Source: Amblyomma americanum (lineage: Eukaryota > Arthropoda > Arachnida > Ixodida > Ixodidae). Taken from it: a stretch of DNA of 64,000 nucleotides. Made by a program: the position numbers and the translations under genes. Location: positions 50,618,272 through 50,682,271 of the forward strand of contig NC_135500.1 in NCBI RefSeq assembly GCF_052857255.1, given 5' to 3'. Below the pieces are notes generated by a model, which had not been told where the DNA came from, ran no database searches, and saw only the letters and a program-made list of their open reading frames with translations. This document shows, piece by piece, positions 31,422 to 43,343 of this stretch. The first letter of the stretch is position 1. Each line of letters begins with the position of its first letter.

Positions 31422-34400
31422 CTAACAAAATAATCGATTAGTTGCACTTATGTAATCGTGAAGGTAGCCGCATACACTGCTTAACGGGAATCCCTTGGCG
31501 CTCGCACCGAACGATAGAAGAACTGTAAGAGACAGAGGCAGCCCTAGTCTCGAAAGAGGAACCTCCAGATATTGCTCTCTCTGAACCGCCAACCGCCGGC
31601 AAGAGAGGAGAAAATGATCGATTGATTCAACTTGCCCACATGATACACAAAGGTTTGTCGCAGCGAACCCACACCTGCATAAGTACAAGTTTAAGTGAGG
31701 GATTCTACATCGCTGGAGCGTCATGGACACTTCACAAAGCCTTGAATTACACCACCGGATATTCCATGGGTACTTTAGGTGTTGAAAGTCCACGGTATTG
31801 AGCAACGGATCACTTAAAGTGGCTGAAATATGTTGGAACCGCTGGAAACCTGAAGCTGCTAACAGAATGAGGTGAGGGACGGGATATATTACAGGTGCGC
31901 TGAGAGCTGACCTTGCCAATAAATCAGCCACCTCGTTAAAATAGACGCCTGAATGCCCAGGTACCCAGACCAAACGGATCTCGCACACTGTGCTCGGAAC
32001 AAAAAAACCTAAGTGAACGAGTCAAGAAAGATTTTTCCGAATTTTGGAGAGAGGCAATAACTGAAAGGCAGTCTATAAGAATAAGAACCAGTGCGACATG
32101 TCTGGGAATTTTGAGAAGAGCCAAACCAATGGCCAAAAACTCTGCGAAGAATATAGGAGTATAATCAGGGATACGAACGGAGTAGCTCCAAGCTAGATCC
32201 TGCGAATAGATGCCAATCGCCGCCTTCTCACAGTTGCCGGAGGCATCAGTGGAGAGAACAGTATGATGTGGAAAATTCTGTAGGTGTTCGGAAAGAAGAC
32301 CATTTAGGGTATGTGCGGGCATATGCTTCGCATGTGACGGGAAAATAAAGTCGTAATAGAAGACGGGATCAGCCTGCGTGTCAGCAACTCGTTGCAAGGA
32401 GATCAGATCAACCTGAAGCGGAGCTAACAGATTCCGCGTGAACCTAACTTGCGGAAGCTGATAACGTGGCCAGTGATTAGTCAAAAAAAGGTGTGGTTGG
32501 GATACAAAAATTGGAATGCTAACGCCTGGGGCCGGGTCAAAAGACTTGAGGAAAGTACGCACTGTTAGAAGTTGGAAGCGGGAATAGAGGTTGGGGATAC
32601 GGGCTTCCAGATAAAGGACAGCGTTGGAAGCTGATTTTGGGAGCCCGAGGCATAGCCGTAGGGCACGCTTTTCCAGTAAGGCTAATGGCTGCAGCTTGTA
32701 GTTCGCGCTACCAGAGAACAAGGGGCAACCAAATTCCAGAATCGGTCTCATATAAGCCTTATAGAGCAACAGTAGCGTGTCACGACGCATGCCAAACTTT
32801 TTATTGCCAACTCGGGTCAAACGGCCCAGTGCACGTTCCCCTTTAATAACATTATTCTTAATATGGTGTCGCCAGTCCAAATTTTGGTCATGAGTAACAC
32901 CTAGGTATTTAACCGACTCCACCTGCGGAATTGGAGTGGAGCGGTAGGCTAGCGAGATGTACATAGGAGCGTCGGGTGGAAATACCAGCACGCCACATTT
33001 GCTGACATTAAGTGATAAATTGATTTGGTCCAACCAGACTTCAAGAGCATTCAGATATGCCTGCAAATACCCGTAGAGCACATGAATATCCTTTGCTGAT
33101 GCGAAAAAAGCTATATCATCTGCGTATACATAAACTGTAACGTTAGGATGAATGGGGATGTCCCGAACTAATATGTTGAAAAGCAGCGGAGAAAGAACAG
33201 AGCCTTGCGGCACACCTCTTGATTGACCATAGGTATTAGAACAAAAAGATCCGTCTCTACAGAAGAAAAATCTATCTTTTAGAAATTCACAAATCCAGGC
33301 GTAGAGGTAATGCGGTGGTTGTAGTTGAGCAAGATTGTTAATGAGTACTGTGTGCTCCACGCTGTCATAGGCCTTCGCAACGTCAAGCGTCACCAAGGCC
33401 GAAACTTCTCTCTGGCGCATTGAGAGTCGTATTCGGCTCTCGAGGTCCACATGCGCGGACCATATGGAACAACCGCGACGAAAGCCAATCTGTGCGGGGC
33501 TGAGGCCGTTAATATGATGATCATGCTTTGTGAGGCGACTGTGTACTACTCTTTCTATTAGCTTTACTAAATTTGAGGTTAAAGCAATCGGCCGAATATT
33601 GTCTAATTCAAATCCATTGTCTGCATTTTTTAAAAGTAAAATTATTTTCGCAATTTTCCAACTGTGAGGAATCCAAGAGGTTTCCAATGACGCATTTACA
33701 ATATCTAGAAGGTGAGTTGGAAAGTCGTGCGCTAAAATCTTTAACATGCCCACAGTAATCCCGTCAGATCCCGGAGCAGCAGAGTGCATCGAGGAAACAA
33801 TTTGCAGGAGCTCCGACACGTCGACCTCAGGATAGTCCGAGCTGGGGGTGAGAGTGTGCAAAGGTTCTGCTTTCTGTACCTGGAAACGTAAGCCCAGCCC
33901 CTGCGCGATGCGTTCAAGGTTTTGCTTAGCCTCCTGCGGAGACATTACCATTGACCTTATGCGATTGGAGGCCGGAGAGCTGTTATTCTGCGCCATGAAT
34001 CTATAGAGAGCCTTCTTATTCTGGGGTTTTGAGAGATGCGTGTTTAAATTTTGATTATAATCCTCCTTTGCCTTTTTAACAGTTCTTTTGAAACATGCAG
34101 AGAAGAACTTATAATTTATCCAATTAGCTGGGCTCTGATTATAGGAAAGGCTTTTCCAGGCTGCTTTTCTACGACGATAAGCTTTCTCACACTCCTCCGT
34201 CCACCAAGGAGACGGCTGTCTGGCAGGAGCAGTAGTGCACACCGAGAATACAGAGCTCTCAGCAGCATCTTGCAGAAAGGTAATTGTCCGCTGAGCTCTT
34301 TGTGCTCGACCTGAGCTAACTATGGAGGGGAGGGAGGCAGATATCAATTTTTTGTACTAATATGGTTTACAAATTTCATGGTTGCACCACCTTTTCTGAT

Positions 34401-35054
34401 AGGCGAGGATATAATAGAAAAGGTTATTGGAAAGTGGTCACTAGATGTACCTGAGTCTTCAGTTGACCATGCAGATACGCCAACCCCACTAGATGCTAAT
34501 GTTAAATCTATGATTGAACGGGATCCTCCTCGCATAAAGGTTACTGCTCCGGAATTACAGCAGCGCACTGCATTCATTGACATCCAGGACCACAGAAGCT
34601 GGCCGCAGGAGTCAGAGCGACTATCCCAGACACTGTGGTGCGAATTAAAATCTGCGATGACTGTGCTGTTTGCGCCGCTCAGTAAGGTATCCAAACAGTC
34701 TGTCCTGTGAACACCGATTGGGAAGTAGACGTTAGCAATAGTGACTTTGGCGCACCGTGGAAGGGAGATTTCAACAGCCAACAACTCACAGTCAGGGCGC
34801 ATAACTGTCTGCGAGATTGATGCCCGGTGACATATTTTCGTAGAGATCGTAGTTATTAACCCACCACCCCTGCCATTAACGCGATCTACCCTGAAAACAT
34901 GAAATTTTTTAAATGTGAATGATTTAAGTGGAGAGAGCCACGTTTCTTGTAAAATCACAATATCTGGATTATGTTTATGAAGAAGTAATTCGAGATCCGG
35001 TAAAGAAGAAAGTACGGAGCGACAATTCCACTGCATAACTTTTAGACCCGCCAT
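31422..35054 (-). pseudogene. LINE copy B ORF2, two frameshifts
   Basis: Block 1 (35054-34344) is the endonuclease, starting MAGLKVMQWNCRS with LQETWLS and SSDHFPI. It lacks the GD of GDFN, reading VIADFNSHH. Block 2 (34347-31936) holds RT (PGSDGI, DVAKAYDSVEH, RGVPQGSVLSP, catalytic YADD) and the RNase H start (TDAS). Block 3 (31988-31422) holds WVPGHSGVYFNEVADLLA and the terminal knuckle CVSCGQVESIDHFLLSC. Frames change at about 34345 and about 31960. TDAS replaces TDGS in RNase H here and in copy C, a subfamily marker separating B and C from A. Confidence 0.85.
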
Positions 35055-35056
35055 TA

Positions 35057-36338
35057 TTATCGACTGGTTAAAGAGGCATCAACAGCCTCCTTCAGCACAT
35101 CAGTCTGGGGAATTAATTTGGGGGGTCCTTTCTTTGCTTTGACTTGCGGAACAGCTGACTTCGAGGGTGAGGAAGAAGCTCGACGCTTCTGGGAAGTGGT
35201 GAGCATTTCAACGTCCATGCTGCAAGTATCTACGTGAGCGACACTGTCAGGAGCGCTGTTGGCAGGCGGTACTTGGGGCACGGTAGGAGGCGACATGGAA
35301 TGACTCTTACTAGCAGCACTTGGGAGTGATGCCGGCGTAGCCGCCGAAACATGTGATTCAGTAGGCAGAGGTTGGCCAGCAACAAGTTGAGATAGAACCT
35401 CGGTGAAACTGCCCAGCATTCGCTCGACCACCACAGAAAGAGCCTGTTCTACTGAGGACACTATTGAAGTAGTCAAACTTGACGGTATATCAGCAACAGA
35501 GCTTCGCGCACGGCTGGCATATGTAGTATCCCTCCGATCCAGAAGTGCATAAGCATCTGCTCTCGAACATCGTTTCGCTTGAATGATATCGAGCAGGCTT
35601 TGTTCGTCGGCTCGTTTCGAGCAGTTGACATCATCAGCTGAGTGGTTGCCCTTGCATAGGCAACACTGGGGCTGATCAGAGGCGCAGCTGTCATCTGAAT
35701 GCCCTTCTCCACAAACCCGGCAGCGGGTCGCCGACTTACACGCTTTACCACTGTGACCGAAACGCCAACAGTTGTTGCACTGAAGAGGACGGGGCTGCAG
35801 AGGGTCCACACGATACACTATCGGCCAAGGAGGAACCAGCAAACGTAGTGATAACTGACTCTGTCGCAACACGCACACCATTGAATTCTCTACTGCACCG
35901 GTAGACAGAAAGAACCCCCACACCTGCATCCTGAAACTCCTCCAGTATATCCTGCGGGGAAGATGCTGGGTCCACGCCACGAACAATACCTTTGGAACAT
36001 GCGAGCTGTTCCGGGATGAAGGCTTTAACCGCTAATGACTGAAAAATTTTGCACTGGAGCAGGTCTGTGACACAATCAATGTCAGCGGACCTGCAAACAA
36101 TGCCTCTCCGGCCGAATGGTCGCACCTCAGAGATCTGGAGGTAGTGGGTAGTGAGAGATCTTAGCTCCTGCTGAATGACCTTGGAGCTTTTCACCTTGAT
36201 CGTTCCCTCACCGATCGGCTCGAGAGCCACAGGGATGATGTCAATTCCATTTTTACGAAAATTTTCTAGCGGCAAGCTTTGGGTGGGCAAGCTGACAAAC
36301 CAAGTTGCCGACCCTCCACCCGGGGAGGTCAGCGACAT
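35057..36338 (-). pseudogene. LINE copy B ORF1, one frameshift
   Basis: The N-terminal block runs from MSLTSPGGGS at 36338 and passes into another frame around 35840. The second block then reads three CCHC knuckles (CNNCWRFGHSGKAC, CRVCGEGHSDDSC, CCLCKGNHSADDVNC). A Ser/Pro-rich tail ending DASLTSR follows, with a stop at 35057. The order matches copy A ORF1. The stop is two bases upstream of the ORF2 ATG. Confidence 0.83.
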
Positions 36339-36469
36339 ACCTGAGCCAAACGCACCCTCAAATGCACATTAACCTGGCCTACATACCTAACCTGAGACCT
36401 GGCCAAATCCCCCACGCAGAACGGCCTTCGTACGTCCTGAAATTTGCAGTAAATGGACAAAAAACCAGA

Positions 36470-37160
36470 GTTGAGTAATTCATTACTCAAAAATGTAATT
36501 AAATAAGAGTAATTTTGTACGATTACATTCTGAAAGGGTAACGTTCCGGGTAATTCAGTTATTGTTTTTCTCTAATGATTACATTCAACTACCAATTTTT
36601 CGGACCCTCAAGGGAACGTAAAAACGTCCGAAAATTCAGGCAGTCCGAAATAATCGATGCATGCAAGAAACGCACCATTTTACTGATATTTCTCGGATCT
36701 AGAGGGTCAAGGGCGAAGTACCAGGCTTCCGACACCCTGCCAAAGCAACAGTGAAGTGGCTCTGAAAGGAGGCATTCAAAAACTCTGTATGCAGCCGACA
36801 GCCGGTTTATTATGAATGTGTCGTCGGGGCAGCCGGTGTTATTGCTGAGTGACTTGAAGAACTTGTTGATCGTTGTTTGGACGGCCGGCGTCCCACTTGC
36901 ATGCGATCATATTCGCCTCGATCTGAGCAAGGGTGATGTCAGCACTGTACACCGATGAAAGCGTCAACAATGCTCGCGTCAACTCGGCGCAGGCGTTGAC
37001 CCTTCATTTTCAACATCGGAGTCTTCCGAATCATCCACAACCTGACGGACTATTTACTCATCGGTTAGTTCTGCGCAGAAGTCGAGCTCGTCAGCTTCGA
37101 CCAGTGCCTGGGAAAAGGAGAGGCGAACAATGGGAGCCGGCCGTCGGGGCTAGTACGGCC
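36470..37160 (-). repeat. Degenerate DNA-transposon relics (MITE plus Tigger-like)
   Basis: 36470-36590 has the TGAGTAATTCATTACTCAAA hairpin and GTAATT-rich words seen in small hAT-like MITEs. 36595-37160, read on minus, contains segments like the acidic C-terminus of Tigger transposases and a GAATTTTCGGAC terminal-like word. Boundaries and class are uncertain. Confidence 0.3.
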
Positions 37161-38058
37161 GCCACACGCCGCCACCGGAGTAGGACGCCCGTCGCATCAC
37201 CGTCGCTCATAGAAACGCAGCTGTTCTGTTGTTGATTTTTCGATTGCGTTCATGTTGTTTCAAGTACAACCAAAACTTTTTAAAAAGGGAACTCGGAAGC
37301 TCTTGCCGCTAAGGGTAACCGGCCCATTTCAATCGTGTCGTTTGCGGTTATTGCTGTGCAGTGCGCTCGCGCGTCGTCTGCTGTGCTGATATGACAGCCG
37401 CGCGTGCTTGAATCCAATTCGTGAAAAATTGTTCTGTCACCTTTAAGTTCGCTTGTATGAGGGTCATTATTTGAAAGCAGTGTTTAGCAGCAGCGAATAC
37501 TGAAAGCTTGGGCGCTGAAAAAGCTCTGTTGCGTGCTGTTTACTCATGCAACAGAAGACGCAAGCCGGAAGGGCATGCGCTAAGTAGCACGTAAAGCCGT
37601 TAGACTGCTTCCAAAGCGATACCTGATCCTGCGTTTCCTTCGTAAAGTTTTTGAGAGTTACCATTGTCGCGACCGAAGCCACAGTTGGCACCAGAAAATG
37701 TGGAGCTGTGCCATGTGGTTTCATCATTTGATCGGCCGCGCACTTTCCTGCAGCACTGTTTCTCGAGTCGCAGTGTTGATGCTCAACTTGAGCGGTACGC
37801 GCGAAAAATGCGCCCTGCTGTCAGTGCCATCAGTTATTTATGTAACGTGAGGCGCTGCACCATCTGCCTGAAGAAAGACAGCACTGAGCGGACTACCTCA
37901 GCGCAACGGGTCTTCAATCCTTTTCTTTCTATCTTTCGCATTCCTTCTCCTTTTTCAACTTATGCCTCATGGCACACTTCGAACAAAAAAAAAAGATATG
38001 GGGGTTCATGTATTCAATATAGGTGCGTTTTGACTCAAAACATACTTCAACTTGAAAA
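37161..38058. other. No gene seen
   Basis: A 145-codon plus frame at 37664-38101 has no recognisable domain and runs into the LINE tail, so it is not supported as a gene. The stretch is otherwise unassigned. Confidence 0.4.
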
Positions 38059-38068
38059 AAAAAAGTAT

Positions 38069-41000
38069 TTATTGTGGAGTCCCACTCCCACATGGCAGTA
38101 AAGCGTATGCCACTCTCGCATACTTTCGCGAAAGGGGCTTTTTTGCAAAACGTTTAACTACGTCCTTGTCAGTAACATTGAATGCGTAGTTGCAGAGGAG
38201 CGGCCTCAGGAAAAGAACCGAGCTTAAGCCTGTGCTCGTTGCTGCCATCGCTCTTGCACTTAGCAACTCCCGATGGAGTTTTCCAGCAACCTCCTGGTGC
38301 AGGGCGCAACGTGGGGTGCTGCATTTGGACATGACGCCCGGCAGCGTTGTGGCGATTAGGGGCGGCGGCGGAAAGCGGGGCGGCGGAGGGGGTGGCGGGC
38401 CCAGCAGTTGGTGAAAGTGTCGGACCACCTTCCCCATGTGACTGAGGGGTTGTGCCTTCAGATGCGACAGCAGGTTTTGGCACGTGCCCGATCGTTGCAT
38501 GCGCTCGGCGTGGTGGAGGGCGGTGAGCTTCGCTCGCAGTGAGATGGGCCAGGAGCGTGTTTCCGCGTATGTGGCCGCAGTTGGGGAGCTTCGCGGTAGG
38601 CCGTAGAATTGCCGGATGGCGTTGCGATGTGCCATGTCCACTCTGTTCCACTCTGCCCTCGAGAGGCCGACGAGAGGAAGTGCGTACAGGGCCTTGGCCG
38701 TCGCCACCGCATCGTAGACGCGAAGGCAAATCGCGGGAGAGCAGCCGCTGCCCTTTGCCAGGAAGCGCCGTGCTAGGGAGGCGATCAGGGCTGACCTGCC
38801 GCGCAGATCTCTCAGGGCGGGTCCCCAGTTGAGCCTCGCATCAATAGTGAGCGCCAGGTAGCGGACGGTCTTGCGCCACGGGAGCGGGGTGCCATCCAGG
38901 AGGAGTGGGCGTGTCCAGCGTCGAGCCACGGTTCTCGGATGCACCATCAACGCCTCAAGGCCGTTTCACATGATGCGATTGTTGCCGCAGCGCAGTGCGA
39001 TTTCTGCCGCTGTGCGACAGAAATGCGCGTCGTTCTCGTCGCAGGGCCACTGCGACAGACTTTCAACAAGTTGGTCGCATTGTCGCAGCGTCGGTGCGGT
39101 CGCAGCGATGGCCACAGTAGTCAGCCAATAGGAGTTCAGCGACATGACAGGAAAATCTCGAAAACGTTTTATTGAACTTAATATTACATCACAGCTCAAT
39201 ATTATTACTAATGATTACGAAATCAACGCCTGCCACGATGTTTGACATTTATTGCAGCCGAAGAATTTTCGGCCACTGAAAGGCCGCACCGACGCTAGGG
39301 CGCTGGTGCCGACGGCACCGACTGAATTCATCGTTGTCATGTGAAACGGCGGCTGCGATTACCGTCGCAACGACAGTGCGACCGGGCCGTAATTTTTCGT
39401 TCCCGTCGCACCATGTGAAACAGGCTTCACTCTTTTGCGGCGACAAGGCGAGGCCGACTCCCCGAAGGTAGTCCGCGATGGCGCCGAGGGTCTCTTGAAT
39501 CTGGATGCGGGCAGAACGGCCGTGGCAGGTGGGCGCCCGTGCGAAGACCGCGATGTCGTCCGCGTAGATTGCGATGCGCACTCGGCCCCGCGCGCGAGGT
39601 GGAATGCACTTGGGGAGCTGCGCGAGCACAAGATTGAATAAAAAAGGGCTCAGCACACTGCCCTGGGGCACGCCACACGGAACCGTGTGCCGGGAGCTGA
39701 TGGTCTCTCCCACGCGGACACACATGTAGCGGTTCTGCAGGAAGGCCTGCAGAAAGCGGTGGAGGCGTCGATGATGGCCCGGTGGGGCAGGCAGTCGAAA
39801 GCGCTCTTTATGTCGAGCAGCACGAGGAAGGCCACCTCTCCGAGGGCGCGAGCCTGTTCGAGTGTGGCCACCGCATCGGAGAGGCAGTCCGCGGTGCTGC
39901 GCAGGTGGCGGAAACCGCTCTGCTGCGCGCGGGGAGCGCGTCGCAGGCAGCCGTGATCCAATTAAGCCGGCCCAGTGCCATTGCCTCCATGGTCTTCACC
40001 GCGGCGGAGGTGAGTGATATGGGGCGGTACGATGTGAGCAGCCTCCTCTGCCTGCCCCGCTTGAGGACGGGGATGACGACCGCTGCTCGCCAGGTGTCTG
40101 GGAGTGCGCCGCTCCTCCACACCTCGTTGAACGACTCGAGGAGAGTCTGGCGCTGCGGCACGTCCAGGTTGCGCAGCATTTGGTATGTTAAGCCGTCCTC
40201 CCCCGGTGCGCTGTTGCGTTTGCGCGTTGATAGGGCAGATTGTAGCTCTTGGATGGTTAGAGCGTCCTCGCATAGCGCGAGCATCTGCCCCTGAACTTGC
40301 TCGGAGATGACACGAGCAGGGGGAGGGGGCAGCGCAAGATCTGGCCGTGCAGGTGTTGCAGCGGGGATGAACTGGAGCGTTAGGCGCTCAGCCAGCTCCT
40401 CGGTGCTGATGCCCAGGTGGATGGCTGCCGCAAGGACGGGGTGTCTGGGCAGCCCTGGGTTGAGGAGAGCGCGCACTATACGCCAGGCCCTGCATTGGTT
40501 GTGCGGGTCCTCGAACGTGTAGCAGAGCGACGCCCAGCTCTGTCGGTGGCGGCGATGTGCGTGGCGACAGCAGACCGCGTCGATGCGGTTATAGGTTGTC
40601 TTGTCCGACGGGCGTCGCGTGCGAATCATGCGCCTCTGTGCGCGTCGGCGGGCGGCGCGCAGGTTGAGGAGCTTCACGTCAGGCACGGGCGCACCGATCG
40701 GCACCACGCACACGGTGGATGACGCCCTCGCGCACTGCACTATGCACGTGAGGAAGTCCGCACCCTCCGGTATCGACGCGCACTGCTCACGAAACACCTC
40801 CCACCTGATCACAGTGTACGAACGCGTGCAGGGACGCGTGATGGCTGGTAGGACGGCGATGGGGTAGTGGTCGGAGCCGTGCGTGTCTGGTGCGCACTGC
40901 CACACATAGTCTGACACACAGGCCTGCGAGGCGAATGTGACGTCGATGGCGGTGGGCGCTCTCAGTGCATTCAGGAAAGTTGCGCCTCCGCGATTGAGGG

Positions 41001-41577
41001 GCAGTAGCCCGGCGGAGAGAGCAGCGTCATAACGGTCCCGTCCGCGTAGATCACACCGTCGGGAGCCCCATGCTGTGTGATGAACATTGTAATCGCTGCA
41101 CAGGATGCAGTCCCCGCCTAGACGATGTGTGAGACGCGTCAGGAAAGCGGGGTCACTCGGTACGGCGGGCCGCGTGTACACGCTCGCCACCGAGGTGTCA
41201 GTGCCCCGGATGCGAACAGACACAGCGACACACTCGGTGGGGCCACAGGCGAGGTCCGCGACGTTGTGTACTGTATGTGGAAGGTCGGCGCGCACATACA
41301 CGGCTGTACGGGGCTTGCCGACGGGGTGAGAGGGGTTGAGGCATGGGGCATCGAGGCAGGCCACTGCACCGCACTCCGTGGCACTGCTGTAGCCCACGAA
41401 CCCGGGCAGAGATAGCTGTTCGGCGCGGCAGTACGTTTCCTGCAGTGCCAGCACGTCGAAGGGGTTTTGCGGCAGGTGCTCTGCCAGCTCAGCCTGTCGG
41501 CGGCGCAGGGAGTTACAGTTCGACTGCAGCACGCGCGGCCGGGACGAAGCTGAGCTAGCCATGGTTGGTGAGGGCAC
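38069..41577 (-). pseudogene. LINE ORF2: endonuclease and RT, frameshifted
   Basis: Block 1 (41577-39808) contains the endonuclease (RVLQSNCNSLRR, LALQETYC, SDYNVHHTAWGS in place of GDFN, GSDHYPI) and the RT start (NSAPGEDGL, SYRPISLTSAAVKTME). Block 2 (39961-39650) has SGFRHLRSTAD and LDIKSAFDCLPH. Block 3 (39725-39430) has CGVPQGSVLSPFLFN, catalytic YADDIAVFAR and GLALSPQKSE, where the MITE interrupts. After the MITE, 38950-38069 holds the RT thumb region and a polyproline run. Two frameshifts and the insertion make it inactive. Confidence 0.82.
38958..39426. mobile_element. PIF/Harbinger-type MITE in a LINE ORF
   Basis: The 469-bp insert starts AGGCCGTTTCACATGATGCG and ends, in reverse complement, AGCCTGTTTCACATGGTGCG. 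Both ends are flanked by TCA (38955-38957 and 39427-39429), a TNA-type 3-bp duplication as expected for PIF/Harbinger. Removing the insert and one TCA puts both sides of the LINE RT frame in register (QKSE then ALMVHP). It has no transposase. The left terminus closely matches that of the autonomous Harbinger at 58900. Confidence 0.88.
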
Positions 41578-41740
41578 GCTGCGCGGCGAGCGCTACTGCA
41601 CACAACTGTCGTGCTGGGGATGAAGCAGGCAGCTCCTCGATGAGGGCCTGTACGGCCGCCGTTAGCGCAGCAATCACAGTGTCGCGGGTGTCACGGGGGG
41701 CCTCGACCAACCACCTAGATAACTTTACAAGGCCCCGCAT
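41555..41740 (-). pseudogene. LINE ORF1 C-terminal remnant
   Basis: The frame MRGLVKLSRWLVEAPRDTRD and onward ends RALTNHG and a TAG at 41555-41557, overlapping the ORF2 start region. It is too short to show zinc knuckles. Upstream sequence has an in-frame stop and then runs into the SINE region. Confidence 0.5.
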
Positions 41741-41841
41741 GACCTCCTCGCCAAGCGTCTACGTCACTGCTGAGATGCAGCGCGCTGCAGGTTGACGTGG
41801 CGCCATCTGGGAGAAAACTGACTAAGCGGGAAAATTCTGTT

Positions 41842-42157
41842 GGTTTGGTTTTTTGGTTTTTTTGTGGAAAGGAAATGGCGCAGTATCTGTCTCATATATC
41901 GTTGGACACCTGAACCGCGCCGTAAGGGAAGGGATAAGAGAGGGAGTGAAAGAAGAAAGGAAGAATTAGGTGCCGTAGTGGAGGACTCCGGAATAATTTC
42001 GACCACCTGGGGATCTTTAACGTGCACTGACATCGCACAGCACACGGGCGCATTAGCGTTTTTCCTCCATAAAAACGCAGCCGCCGCGGTCGGGTTCGAA
42101 CCCGGGAACTCCGGATCAGTAGTCGAGCGCCCTAACCACTGAGCCACCGCGGCGGGT
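41842..42157 (-). mobile_element. Ruka-like tRNA-derived SINE
   Basis: On the minus strand it has the tRNA-like head CCCGCCGCGGTGGCTCAG with box B GGGTTCGAACCC, a body with CAGTGCACGTTAAAGATCCC, and a 3' end with GCGCCATTTCCTTTCC and an A/T-rich tail. The 13-bp duplication GGAAAATTCTGTT flanks it exactly (41829-41841 and 42158-42170). The sequence closely resembles Ruka, a SINE known from Rhipicephalus ticks; this attribution is from memory of the family and was not aligned. Confidence 0.9.
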
Positions 42158-42367
42158 GGAAAATTCTGTTCCCTCGATCGGATTTGGAATTATCCTGGCT
42201 TGGCTCGAACTTGGCTATTTTCTTGTCGCTTCAATTAAAACTCAAGAAAGCTCTTTTCTTATTTATGCCACGCTTATATTAACGAGTTTATAGTTTGAAA
42301 TATTGCAATAATAAATGTCGTGTTAAGCCTTGCATCCTTGCTGTCAACTGCGGGTTTAACAATGTTT

Positions 42368-42677
42368 TTAATTGGTTTTTTAATTGGTTTTTTGGGGAAA
42401 GGAAATGGCGCAGTATCGGTCTCATATATCGTTGAACCGCGCCGTAAGGGAAGGGATAAAGGAGGGAGTGAAAGAAGAAAGGAAGAAGGGGTGCCGTAGT
42501 GGAGGGCTCCGGAATAATTTCGACCACCTGGGGATCTTTAACGTGCACTGACATCGCACAGCACACGGGCGCCTTAGCGTTTTTCCTCCATAAAAACGCA
42601 GCCGCCGCGGTCGGGTTCGAACCCGGGAACTCCGGATCAGTAGTCGAGCGCCCTAACCACTGAGCCACCGCGGCGGG
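42368..42677 (-). mobile_element. Ruka-like tRNA-derived SINE
   Basis: A second minus-strand copy only about 210 bp from the previous one and nearly identical in body, with a slightly different tail (TTAATTGG repeats). TTTAACAATGTTT occurs at 42355-42367 and again at 42686-42698, giving a 13-bp duplication with 8 extra bases next to the SINE head. Confidence 0.88.
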
Positions 42678-42698
42678 TTAAATGCTTTAACAATGTTT

Positions 42699-43343
42699 AA
42701 TATCAAACTCTACTTGCGCTTGAAAGCTAATGCCAGTCCGCATCCTAAGTTGGTTGGGAACACTGAGACAACCAGTACGCCGAAGCGCGTAAACCCCGCG
42801 GAGGCAAAGTCTATTTTTGTTTGTGTGGTTCAACCCGTCCCAGTCCTCCCTAGGTCTGACTCCGCCCTTAGATTTCCCCGTCCCTAGTGGTAATTCCCTT
42901 CCCCTGGCTAAATTTGTTTGTGTTGTTTGTCCAGCTGAAATAATTTTTAGTATCGTATTTGAAAACAATGCTTATAAATTTTACAGAAACTTTTTATAGT
43001 TTTGTTTTTATGTGATTTGAATTTTGTTTTTGTATTATACATGATCACGTGACTCCTTTGTTCCGCAGTTTTGTCCCCCGTTGGGCCGTTGCATCGTGCA
43101 AGCGTCGTCGCTGATGCCTGGATCTGCGATCTTGCTGTTGCGCCAATTGCTGTAAACTTTGCAGTAATTGCACTGTTTTTTTACCGCATTGTCCAGCCTC
43201 AGCTCCGTTGAGCTTTCTTTGTGGCCGTTGCCATATTCTGTGTTGCGCTGGGCGCGCAGTTTCTCCTTGTTGGCTCCGTTGCGCGTTCTTTGTTTGCCAG
43301 TGTGAATTGTGTTTGTGTCTGTCGCCGAGGTGCCCTTCTAGGA
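42699..43343. other. No gene seen; possible 5' UTR/promoter of the zinc-finger exon
   Basis: No domain-bearing ORF. The last 300 bases are GC-richer and lead without a break into the C2H2 exon, so they may include its promoter or 5' UTR. Confidence 0.35.

Larger units (their letters stand above)
31196..36440 (-). mobile_element. I-like LINE copy B, full length, frameshifted
   Basis: Same architecture and family as copy A. The 5' UTR begins near 36.44 kb, followed by ORF1 (36338-35057), ORF2 (35054-31422) and a 3' UTR. It ends with CTTGGCCAATCCCCCCACGT, GGGTATGTGCCATATTACTT and a GAA microsatellite tail (31196-31212). It directly abuts the 5' end of copy A. Three frame breaks make it inactive. 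Confidence 0.87.
38059..41790 (-). mobile_element. R1/I-like LINE, GC-rich, interrupted by Harbinger MITE
   Basis: On the minus strand it begins inside ORF1 (only the last 61 codons, 41740-41555, remain) and continues through ORF2 to a stop at 38069 and an AATAAATAC tail. It is markedly more GC-rich than the LINEs at 20-36 kb and 53-58 kb, so it is a different family. ORF1 and ORF2 overlap as ATGGCTAG. A 469-bp Harbinger-type MITE lies at 38958-39426. No RNase H domain is visible before the stop, so the 3' part is atypical or was replaced. Confidence 0.78.
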
